From Icerya purchasi (taxonomy: Eukaryota; Arthropoda; Insecta; Hemiptera; Monophlebidae): 64,000 nucleotides of DNA. The position numbers and the translations under genes are program-made. Below, piece by piece: positions 35,901-49,097 of the stretch; position 1 is the stretch's first letter; every line of letters begins with the position of its first letter. A model generated the notes under the pieces. It searched no databases. It worked only from the letters and a program-made list of their open reading frames with translations, and was not told the DNA's origin. The stretch covers positions 140,194,172 through 140,258,171 of the forward strand of contig CM077115.1 of the NCBI GenBank assembly GCA_039619475.1, written 5' to 3'.

Positions 35901-38900
35901 TTTAACTTTTTAGTGATATTATTTTTTTCTTTTTTTTTTTGAAACTAATTTCAAAGCGTGGCATATGTGGCTCACTATGTTCGACTTGGAAACATTTTTT
36001 TTACTAGTGTAACACTTTCGCGACCGAGGCAAGTCCGGGGATAGTTCCAAAAATAGAAATCTAATAATCCGTTTAAAAGTTCAAGCAGTCAGAAAAGACT
36101 AACTGATTCGACTGGATTCACCCAGACAGCACAAATACTCTTTCAGACTTTTAAAGACGTCTTAGGATTCCTAAAAGACGTCTTTAAATGGCCGGATATT
36201 GCAAAGTGTAATGTCTTTATATGTCTTTATAAAACACATAGTCGATCTAAGTGAACAATTTGTGGTTGTTAAAGTTATCCGCGCGTCTATTTCTGGGGAA
36301 AAACCATATTGAAATAACCTATATTAGACTCTAAAGTTTCAGAGAGATTTACATTGTTCTTCATCAGAGAAATAACAAACAAAATAAACAGAAAGGAACC
36401 GTATAAATAGTGAACAGCTGGCTGCAGTGCTGCTACAAAACTGAACCAAACAAAAAATAATCCCATTAAGTGGATGTTATTACAACTTTGGGTTTTTTTT
36501 GTTTTTTTTGTTTGTTTGTTTGTTTTTTTTTTTGCATGGATTGAACCATTTAACCAGTCTATCAGTTATTTTGAAATATTTCATCACTAAATAAGTTTTC
36601 GAAATTCGGACTTACCATTTCGGAGCCTTAATCCTCTCATTTTTATATATTTATATATAACATCTTCGCTTGCTAGGTCAGTGATTATTTGTAAAATACC
36701 AACGAATAATACAGTGTATATTCGACTTAGTTTCTTGTACAACGCACTCCTATTATTATCGTATAATCTGCAACTCCAAATCATGTGTTCAACAGAGCCC
36801 CGCTCTTCACAGGTACATAAATCCGATTCCATCGCATTAAATCTTTTTAACATTTTCGATGTGTCAAACAATGTCCCGTTCTCAATCTAAACAGAGCGCG
36901 AATATAGTATCTTGTCATATTATTTGTAATCCAACTATTTCTGACAATATTATTCTGAATCTTATAATAATATTTATTGCAGCTAAAACTACTTTCTCTA
37001 AACTTATTCTCCCGTTGTATTTGAGCATTAATTCGCACCATAGTCCTAAATTCCATCCAAGGATACATAACACTGACAGTAGTGGCACTTCTTAACCTGT
37101 ACTTAATATTAGAATTTTTTTCTCTTTCACTATCGAGAATCGGCTCCAGCAGCTCGTTCATGAATCATTAGCAATATATTTAATAATGAAAAAGAACCAC
37201 TCTTTATTCTTTGCTGTTTTTCCTTTTTCCTCTTCCCCCGATATTGATGCAGCTAATGAAGCTCTCAATTCGTCCCTCAATTTGCTTGAAAGTGCTGTTG
37301 CCTCAATTAACCTCTCGATGTCTCCTTCTAAGTCCTCCTACGTTGTATTTACCCTTCGCCATTATATGTAACTCTGCTTCTGTTAATTCATCCTTAATTA
37401 GTACAGTTCTTGCTCGTGTTAATTGCTTTCCTTCTACTAAATCTCTCAGATTGACATGAATATCTTCAGCAGTGATTTGCATTTCCCTCATATCCTGCTC
37501 TGTTTCTTTGAACTAATTCCATTTTGTTTTTTGATTTTGTACGTAAGAAAATATTCTGTTACTTAGTCTTGTGTTGTTCATTCTCATGATATGTCCATAA
37601 AAACTAATTCTCCTTTTTCTAATTTTTTGTGTTATGTTTTCATTAGTGTATAGTTTTGTTGTGTTTTCTCCTGTAGATGTTATTTTCTTTAAGTGGGCCA
37701 TAAATTTTCCTTAGTATCTCCCTTTCCTTGATTTCTAGTTTTTCTATGAGCCCTTTTTTATTTAATACAAATTTCATGTTATATTTTCTTGACATTTTGA
37801 TTTCGTTTTCTTTTTTTTTGGCAATTTTTGGCATCCAAAGTACGAGTAATCGGATATCACATTTATATGTTTTCTGAAAAGCCGTTTTAATTTATAACTT
37901 AGTCTTATCTTTAAATTTTTTTAATCGTTTTAGAATTATCAACTTTTTTCAATTTCTGCGATAACTATCCCATTAAAGTTGCATATATTGCATGTGCATG
38001 GAATCCTGATATAGTTCAGAAACGATATATATATTAAATAAAAATCAGTAGTTCACGAACGGTTTGACTTGTAAACTTCAAAATGGGATCATAAATTAAA
38101 ATTAAAATTCTCTTTAAAGCAGTCTACAACTATAAGATAATGGATCACATTAGGTGGGAAAAACGCAAGAAAGCCGTCAAGAATATATAATATTGAATTT
38201 AGAACGACCTCAAAAATCACCCTTAAAAAATTCATAACTTATCACCAGATAATTCTTTGAAAGTGAAATTCAAAATATAAAATAAAGCGCAGAAGCTCTT
38301 TCACGAAATTAAAAAATTATTTAACTCCCTTTTTAGGTCAAAAACAGCAAAAAAAAGTAAGTTCGCGTAAATAATGGCCGGAGTAAATAGTTGGGAAACC
38401 AAAACATATCTCGAACATAAAGGGGCGCTTTATAAAAAAATATAGCCGATCTTATAACTTTATATTTAGGCCCTTGGGGCGAAAAAAGCTTGAAAGGTTT
38501 AAAAAATTTTATTTTTTTTCCGGGCCTGTGTGTTCGAAAGATCGCTATTTGTCGGGAATGACCGTATTTAATTTCCTTAACGAAACTTTCGAAGTTGACG
38601 AAAAGTTCAAAAAAGCGCGAAAAATTACCGTTAGCCCCTCTTTGCGGTGCGAGTATTAAAAATTTTGGACAAAATTAAAAATATACGCATCTTTGTATAT
38701 TTCTCTAGTTTGGAACACCCGGGTTTTCAACTTTAAAAAATTTGGAAAAAATATATTTTTTCTTTAGGGCATGTGATATATCGTTTGGAAGATTGTTATT
38801 TGTCGGGATCGAAGCAGTATTACATTTCTTTAACGATACTTTCGAAATTTCCGAGAAGTTCAAAAAAACACAAAAAACAAAGTGTTCTTCTCCCCCCCCC

Positions 38901-39799
38901 CCCCTTTTGCACACAAAAAATTAGATTTGCTTGTTTTGAATTTTGTATTATGTAAATGTAAATTACAATTATTTTTAACTTAACACGCGAAATCCTTACC
39001 GCATGAAACATCATGATTGACTGAACTTGTTTTAATATATTCCAATTTTTGCTAGGAATCTCTATCCCGGATTCATGCAGTACTATCCATACGGCCCGAA
39101 CGTTTATGAGGATGTGATTATCGATTACGCTAGAGAAGTAAGTCATCGTATTGTATTTTAATATAATGTATTCATTATAAAGTTTTATAAAATTAAAAAG
39201 AGAATTTTTTTTTTTTTTTTTAATTTCTGATGAAAAAATTACACTGAGACGTCACTCCAAAGTGATGATAAATAATGATTTTAATTTTATCGTTTTTTTA
39301 TTTTTTTTTTATTTATGTCTAATATTATTATTAATTTTAAAAATGTTGTAAACTTTCAGATTGCATTACTAAAATTGTATGCGAGTCAAATTTAAGCAAA
39401 TTTATATTTTCTCTGTTTTTGTAAAATTTTATTTTCCACACTGCAAGTAAACTTGAACGGATTAGAACTTGTTTCACATTAAACGTGATAATATGCGATT
39501 TTTTTAAATGCTTCCATGCGTACGCGCGGGAAATTCTAATTTCAATTGCTTTGTAATATGAAGAGTTGTTTTACAAAAGCAAAGGATTAATGATATTAGA
39601 TTCCACTTTTTCAAAATTTTGCGTTTTAGTAAAAAAATATTGTCAGTGGGGTCCGCTGCTCCATTTTTTGAATTTGGAAAGGAATAAATAATATATGTAA
39701 CACTTTAAATAACATATTGAAAATTATAGTACCGTATAAACTATATAATGGTTTTCTGATCTATCTTTCACTAAAGTTCTCTTTGTATTAACGTGTATA

Positions 39800-39842
<43 letters not shown>

Positions 39843-42800
39843 TAGCTGACCCAGCCACGCGTTGCTGTGGCTTAGTAGTTATAATAGATTAAATTAATTT
39901 TTTACTTATTATTTTGATGCAACCAAATTAATTTTTACTAATAAACCTGAAATTATTTAGCCGATTTTGAATCATATGTAGAGAATGAAATTATCCAACT
40001 AATATACACTTGTTGAATTTACATTTTATTTATCTAATCTTTAACTTTAATTTGTAATCAATGACTTATTTACACAATATATTAAATAAATTAGTTACAT
40101 AAAAATTAAATGTTATAAATGAAGCAGATAACATTGGTTTCGAACTATTAGTTATATTGTTTTATAAAATTGAAAATTATCTAAGCACTAATTTGTGCAC
40201 AATGTTCTTGGTCAACCTGTCTTTTGCTAACACGAATAGACTTGATGGTGTTCCCACACGTGAGCAGCAGGCAACATGCGTTTATTCTTGCAATTTCTTC
40301 TTCTGATTCAGTAGCTCTCATAACACGTATACGCCATGCATTGCATTTCTGCCACGCGCATTGTTCAGGTTCGATTGTCTCCGCGGCGTTATCTTATACT
40401 GAAATATAAAGCAACTTAGATGCCCAACAATGTCAGAGAATTGTATCACTGCCACAATATTGTTGTCGGAATATTAAAATAAATTATTTTTTTTTAAGTT
40501 TATAATGGAGTGTAAACTTTTATTAAGGCAGGACGTTTATTAAATGCACTGAAATATAAATAAATTAAATGCCGCACAATATCGCACAATATTTTTTTTT
40601 TTTTCTAAACAACAACTCCGTAATAACACGAACTTTTTTGTAAACGACAGCGAAAAAACGTTTATTTCATCATTCATCGATAAAAGCGCCATGCGCCAGC
40701 GATAAACCTGGTTGCATTCCGATTAACATCGCACGATACACAAAAGTCACTACGAAAAGTAGTTGGTGCTCAAAAAATAATAAAATTGTCAAATTTGTTT
40801 TATTTAATATAACAAATATTTATGTAAATAATTAAAGCAAAAAGTAATAGCCAACAATTAAATTTGTTTTTTTTTTGAATTGATTGATTAAATTATTTAA
40901 TATAACAAATATTTATGTAAATAATTAAAACAAAAAATATCCTATCTCTTAAGAGTTGGATTAAATTGCATGTACTTTCAAACTTTTATAAAAATCGGTT
41001 AAGTAAATTCCGAGTTTATCCTGCACAAACATAAAGACACGGGATTTATATATATATAGATATATAACTCGACATAAAATTACACGCATTACTATGCAGA
41101 CAAAAAATAAATTAAAAAGCTACTCTTTTTTAAAATCTCCAAAAAATTAAAAATTAACTTTATGTAAAAGAAAATAAATATTTCAATTTCAATAAAGGAA
41201 ATAATTTATGCGAATAACAAAAAAGAATAAAGCAAAACAAATTCAAAAAATAAATAAATAAAAAAGAGTTGTTAAGTAACAGCCTTAAAACTCTAAAGTG
41301 AAATATATATAGTGCCTTCTTCTTATAATAAAAAATATTTAAATATATTTATAGGGAAGTTACAACCACATTGAGAAATATTTTTAAATGTACATTAACA
41401 AACTTTTCTAATTTGACAATTTAATCACCAACGGTTTTTACTGCACTATCGCTTCTGTACCGCTTTTCGTTTGTAGCAGTTGACAGATATTCGCTATGTT
41501 CGTCTGATCTATTTATAATTTAGACGTGTAAATATCATTTCACTATGATAATATAACAGTAGCATAGTCACTGTTTCACAGCGAAAAATGTGCAGCGCAC
41601 AATGCGTTGGTCTCTTGGTCAAAGTATAGAAGTATCTGGTTCGTTAAACCTTTCATCTATTGTTTTATATGCTTTGTTGTTGGTGTATGTATGCTTCCAA
41701 GTACGGACGTAATGACTTACTAACATCGGAAAAGCAGCCATAGCCCATGGTGATCCATAATATGAAAGCAAGCAAATTATCAAATCGGAATTCAACCATT
41801 ACTTGACACTCGGGCGATTGCAATCTTACATATTAAGCATTTTGCTTCGAATAGACTTCTCAGATTTTTACTGACAAAGTAAAATCTGTCTTTTTAGTCA
41901 AATTAATCTCTGCTACTAGAGAAGTTTTAGAACATTTTTTTTTTTTTTTCAATTTATTTTTGTACTTTGCCGTATGACTAGAGTACTAGAGGATTCATCA
42001 CTGACATATATTGGCAGCGTGGTAGTCTAGTGATAAAGGTGCTTGGCCACCAAATCAGGGGTCACGGGTTCGAGATTTGTCTCATCCCGGATCGAAGTCA
42101 CTCCCAAGTTTACCTATCCTGAAATAATTGAGTACCAGAGAAATCTGGGAAAATAAAGGCGGATCCCAAGTAGAAAGGATCTGACCCTAATATTCTCATT
42201 AGTGCCGTTGGGCTTAGTACACTATGAAAAGCTTAATTTCACAATCCATGATACCTTATCAAGGGTATGGAACTTACTTTAAGGCTGGATATATTTAACT
42301 CTGGATTGTACAGCCACGTATGGAACGCTCAAATTTTTATGCAAGACATCATTGGTTATATATCAGGTGCGCCTGTTAACGTTCTCAAGATTTTATTCCG
42401 GTCTGTTTGGATTATTTTTTTCGTTTGGTTTAGCACAGTCTCAAAGCTGCACCCACGTCGGTATCTTATAACAGTATTATGTAGCGAGCGCTTATTATCC
42501 AATGACAACACGCTATTTCTGCCTATAAGCGAGTTCATTTTCTTAATTCGAATATTAAGTTCTTTTTTTTATCAATATGCTGCCTCCATGTCAGTCGCCT
42601 ATCCACGTGCATGTCTAGATATTTAACACTTGTTTAGATTGGTATTACTGTATTACAGATTTTAACGGATGGTACCGTGACTCTTCTATTAGTAACTTGG
42701 ACCACTAACAAATTTATTTTAAATTATTTTTATGTTCCACTTTTTGAACCAGTCCTCTACATTGTTGAACGCATTTTGCAGATTAGCATGGGCGATGTTA

Positions 42801-45800
42801 GGATCCATGCTACACCAAAGTAAGACTGTCTCATCAGCGAATGTAACCACGTGTACACCTTTCGTTACTGGGAAATCAGCGGTATATAGTAAATACAGTG
42901 TAGGTCCCAACACTGAACCATAGGAGGATACCCTGGCTAAGACAGGATCGATCTTAGAAAGTTCATATTCAAAGCGTACCTGAACATACCTATCATTAAT
43001 GTAAGAATTTAGCAATTGAGATAAATTGATCGTGGGGAACAATTTTAATTTACACTATAAACTCTTGTGGCACATCTCATCAAAGGCTTGAGCAACATCA
43101 ATAAACACAGCTGTGTACATACCTGCCTTGTTTTCAGACTGTTTTCAATAATATTTACTGTTCTGTGTAACTCTGGTCAACTGTGGAATGTTGTTTGACA
43201 AAATCAAATTAACGTATTGAAATTATGTTATCTCGTCGTAGACGTAATCGGTTTAATATTAATTTTTCCGTTATTTTTGATAAAACATCGGTAATAGAGA
43301 TATAGGTCGATAAGAAAATACATCATGTCTATCTTTTCCGGGCTTACGGATTATAATAATTTGTGCAAACTTCCATTGCTTCGGAAAATAATGTGAGCAA
43401 AAAATAGAGCTTTATGTGGTAGCTCTTTAAGTAACTTCGCGGTCATCAGGTCGTAGCATGGATTTTTTTTGTTCTTCAGCGACTTTATTACACACATTTC
43501 ACCTCTAGATTTACTAGCGACGATGATCACAATTGCGTCGCTGAATGTAATGTATCGGTGTCCGATGTAAAAATTGTTCGATCTGTCATTAAGTCAGATT
43601 TGAATATAATCTGCCAAGTAAGCATAAAATAGCTAAACCACCTCGCATCCTAATAATATGTTAAAATAATTATTAATTTTAAATATATAATATGGAATTT
43701 AAAACGACCTCAAAAATCACCCTTAAAAAATTCATATCTCATCACCAGATAACCCTTTAAAAGTGAAATTCAAAATATAAAATAAAATTCAAAAGATCTT
43801 TCATAAAATCAAAAAAAAAAAAAGAGGTTAAAAAATTATCCCCCCCCCTTGAGCAAAAAAAAACGGAAGTTTACGTAAGTAATAGCCCGAATAAAAACGT
43901 TGGAGAAACCAAAACGTATCTCAAGCATATGCATAAAGGACCGCTTCATAGGAAAACTATAGCCGAACTTTTACGATTTTATATTTAGACCATCGGGTGA
44001 CGAAAACTCGGAAGTTTTGAAAAAAATAAATATTTTCTTCCGGTCATGTGATATATCGATGGCGGGAACGAAACCGTACTTCATTTTGTTAATGAAACTT
44101 TCAAAGTTGACGAAAAGTTTAAAAAAGCGCGAAAAATTACACGTCCCTCCTCTTTGCGGCGTTTTCTTTGTTTTGGATTTAGTATTATGTAAATGTTATC
44201 GCAATAGATTAGTTGCTAGAGCGCTTGGCTTCCGTTACGGAAGTCTCGATCCTGGGCGACGACAGAAATTACTATTACGCAAAAATTAAATTAAATAATC
44301 GCTAATAATCACGCGGAAGGCAATGGTAAACCACCATTTATACACCATCATATGCGCACTGTTAGTACACAGCAGCAGACACATACGGAGCTGCACTTGT
44401 AGGGCGATAAATAAAAAATTTACAATCGGTTTCGAATGTAGTCTTGCCGTGACTCGCGTTGTATGTATGTAACAATATTAACAATTGCCTAGAACATTAT
44501 GCCCTTGTCCGTACAGCTAAAATGTAGGAATGGATGGTCGCTGACGCACAGGAATTAAGTACGGCACACTACGATGATGATTATATAAATGTTACATACA
44601 GTTATCTTTAAGTTAACCTACGGAATCCTCAGTGTATGAAACATTATGCTTGACTGAACTTGTTTTAGTTATGTTACGATATTTTTAAATTAAAATGACG
44701 CCGCTTTTTTTGCGCTCCACAGATTTGTTTCAATCTTTAAACTTCATCCGATATTGTTATGAAAACGGATTTTCTGTATTTTGTAACCCAATTTACCGAC
44801 TAAATTTATAGACCGCGTTGTTTATGAGTACGGTAGAAGATTCTCGATAATATATCAGGCAGCCCCCTGTGCCGGATTACTGAAATTTACCATAATTCAG
44901 TGGAATAATCAACAAAAAATATTCCTCCTATTCGTATTTGTGACAGTTACTTTGATTAACCGATCCTGCAATATGCAAACACATACGTAATAATCAAGGT
45001 TTTAATTACATAAAATTACAAACGCATTCGTTAAATTTACTTTCGAATAAAGTATCTTTTGGGAGCGGAAAAAATGGAACAAAAACGAGATAGGAAAAGG
45101 AAGAAAAAATTTAGGATGTCTGAATATTTTTATTTTTTCCGAATATATAACAAATGTTTTTTCTCCACACATGCAATAAGAGAGCCTCCATTAATTACAA
45201 GTGCTGTTTTTCTTTTCATTTGGACCCCCCCTTTCAGGTGAGATTTAGTGAGATTTTCTGGGACCCCCTGCTCATCACGTGAGATTTACGGTATAGTTGT
45301 TAAAGGACTAAATTTATTTTCGTAAAGGAGAAAAATAATACAACGTTAATAACGAATTCATTTAAATTTAGTAAAATTAAAAGTAATAAAAACAGACAAC
45401 GACATAACCATCCTTAATTTTTCACTCACTGCATGGGCATTTGTGTACTTTTTCTATTGCAATGATAGGACAGATGATGTCTATGCTTTTTGGTAGTATA
45501 GAAAGAGAGTCATCAGAAGTATTTACATCAGGAGTGGCTAACCCAAATGATCTTGCGGAACACTTTGGAAATGTATCATAACTTCGCGGGCCGCATATAA
45601 AATCATATATCCCCATATTAGATTTAGACCCACTATACGGACATTTTTTTATAGTGAAAAATTGAAACATAATGAGTTATTATTATCGCGTTTACTATTA
45701 TTCTTATATGTAAACATAGATAATATAATAATAATGATACTAAACACACGTTGCAAAGAAATATATAACACTAAAAATAAAATATAAAAAATATATAATT

Positions 45801-48800
45801 TTTTTTTTCTTTTTTTTTTTTTGGGCCCGCCAACCAAGGACGTTTACCCAGAAACAAAAGGTAAGGAAAGAAGTCGGTTATATTTTGATCCGATCAGAAA
45901 TTTTATCTAAAAAGGAACAAATTTCAGGAATAATTAATTTGGGAAGGAAAGGACGGGATATATAGGTAGCACAATAAGGAGTAGGAAGTCCAAGCTTCAG
46001 CAAATAAAAATACAAGGTAGAACGCTCCACGGAGAGAGATGAACAATGGAAGAACAGATGATCGGCGTCGCAAATAACCGCATCATCCGGATGATGGAGA
46101 GGACAGTGTGGAGAAGAAATCAAGGAGAGACGAAATTTAGATAATGACAGCAAAGAATGGCCAAAGCGCATGCGAACAATGGAAACAACATCAGAATATC
46201 GAAGACGAGAGGGATGCAAAAGAAACCATGAATATGCAGGAAGAGTAGGCTGAATAGACGGATGAAATGAATAATTATTAGAAAAGGAGGAAGCGTAAAT
46301 ATCCGATAGCCCATGATCTGATATGGAACCGTTAACAAATTGATAGAAGGTTATCGGATGGAACTTTTTTTTTAAAAAAGACGAGAGAAAGCAGCAGCAG
46401 CCCGAGTACCAAAGAATATCAGCCGCTTCATTACCAAATATGCCCGAGTGGCTAGGTACCCACAGCAAATCAATATTGATTGAATAGAGATAGGAAAGAT
46501 TGTGAATGAGTGAACGTATATGGAGAACAACGAAGTGTCATACGAATGATCAGGAAGGGAAGAGGATATGACCTGAAGGGCGCTCAAAGAGTCAGAGATA
46601 ATTAAAAATTTAGAGGAAAATTGATTCGAGGAAATGAAAATAATGGAGCGAAGGATAGCCAACAACTATGGAACAGAAATAAGGAAGGCGAAAAGATTCT
46701 GAGAGGTTAAAATCAGGAAGCATGAAGGAAGCACCAACACCACCAGGCCCCTCAAACCATCCGTGTAAATGGTAACATGAAAAGGAAATAGGGAATTGAT
46801 GGTGCTGTAGAATACCGGTTTAATTACAGCTTGGGGGAGATTTTTTACAAATGAGGGAAGGATAAATACCTTAGGAGGATGACAGATATCAGCGAAGTTG
46901 AAGGAAAAATAAGGGAGATTATTGAAAGAGATAATATACGGCCAAAATGAACTGAGACGATGTGAAATAAATACCAGAATAGGGGTTTTACTGGGAGTGA
47001 AGCGCCAGCTGTTATAAATCGAACAAGAGTAGAGGATGCGAGAGGAAGACGTTTAACAAGGAAACGATAGCCTAAATAAGATCTACGAATGGATAGGGGT
47101 GACGAATTGGACTCAGCAAGAATAGCAGGGGTTGGAGAGGATTTAAGAGCGCCAAGACAGAGACGAAGGTAAGAATTTTGAATTACATCTAGTTTGGAAA
47201 GACGTGTCTTGTACGCACTACCATAAATAAAAGAACAATAATCAAATTTGGAACGGATAATAGTGTTGTAAAGAGAAATAAGAATATGGGGATCGCCACT
47301 CCGTTTAGTTGGCGACAGGGCTTTCAGCAAGTTTAACCTTTTATTAGTGAAAGCAGAAAGATATTTGATGTGTTCAGAGAAGGACAAACGACTATCAAGA
47401 AAGACACCGAGATAACAAAAGCAATTAACACGAGAAAGAGATACATTGTTTAAGGATAGGTTGACCAAAGCAGGGTTATAGGGACGGAGGGTAAAAATAG
47501 TATAAGAAGACTTAGAGGGGGAAATTGAAAGATTAATTAAGGAGAGAGAATGTTCCAGCACAATGAGCGACGAACTAAGTGCTTCATAGGCTGCTAAAAC
47601 ATCCAAACATCCTCAGACGGGGAAAAAAGGAGAATGTCGTCCGCAAAGAATGAAGAATAAGAATTTAATCGAAGAGAAGCTATACTGATAGTATAGATGT
47701 TAAAAAGAGTAGGACTGAGGGAGGAAGACCTCGGAAAACCTTTTTTTGGAGCGTCAAGAGATGGAGAGGTGAAGTGGATAAAACGATTTGACATGAGATT
47801 GATAATAAGGGAAGTGAATTTGATTGGAATGTTAATTGCCGTCATTTTATCTCTTAAAGTGGGAAGATGAACATTATCAAAAGCAGAGGAGACATCAATA
47901 AAAGAAGCTAGGGTGAAATGTGTTTGGGTAAAAGACTTGTATAAGAGAGAAACGAAAAGACTAACACAATCAGAAGGGCCAATACCAGGTCGAAAATATA
48001 AATATAAATGAAATTAAAAAAAAAAAATTAAATCATTAAAAAATATTTATTTTACTAGTACTACTTTGGCCATCTTTCGGGCCGCAAAAATGTTCAAGGC
48101 GGGTTGCAGGTTGACCACTCCTGATCTACATCTTTCTCGTACATCCGCTGCAGCCTATCATCCACGACGCATTGTATAATAATGTATAGTCTTTAAAAGT
48201 TGACGAGAGATTTTCAGTTATTCCTCCCTTAGTTTAAATAAGAAATTAAAGGAGATTTGTTGGCCCCCTTCTCCCATCTTCAGCTCACGTCGAACAGTGC
48301 TAGCACTCAAGTATTATTTTAAACTCGGCATGAACAAAGCGCATCCTAATTACTACAAAACGTTTTACTCGAACCTGGAAAAGTTGTACACCAAAAACAA
48401 CGAAGCAACTGGTCTGCGGTGCGAGAACTTTATTCGCCAGTTCAATCTAGCACCCATAACACTGAACTTGCCTAATCTACCGAGTCCGTCATGGTAAAAA
48501 GTTAAATCTGGCGAGGATAAATATCTAAAAGTAATCGCCAATCAGATAAGATGTTCGTTAGAACCTACCAAACAAGAGCACTGGACGAGTTTAAGCAGCA
48601 ATAAGTATGACAGATCAAACTGTACATGAGATCCCGGACAACATCGTACCGCACAAATAAACGAGAGGAAGTTTCTCTAGCGAAGATACGAATCGGTCAC
48701 ACTAGGCTAACGTATGATCAACTGATCAATGGAGAAACGCAGGCGTTGTGCTCTTTCTGCCAGCTCTCCGCTCCAACGTAGGACATATAATCAATGAATG

Positions 48801-49064
48801 CCAAAAATTCGATAACTAAAGGAAGGAGACGTCAGTGACTGGACTCGACGTAGACGAAGTATTATAAAACAAAGAGGACTTGAATCAGAAACTACTAAAT
48901 GTTTAAAGATACTCAAATTAATATAATTAATATAATTAAGACACGTTAATATGTAGTAATATTTACCCTTTCATTGTATTCATATCCATGGAACTTCAAT
49001 TCCATACTGTATCATAGAGGAAAATAACCGCAGTAGTCGAGCGTCATTAAATAAAATAAATAAT

Positions 49065-49097
<33 letters not shown>

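Noticed and set aside
48297..48497. 66-codon + frame considered as the missing legumain exon
   Set aside because: Its sequence (ALKYYFKLGMNKAHPNYYKT) fits a LINE segment, and the true missing exon with correct phase is at 49108-49190.
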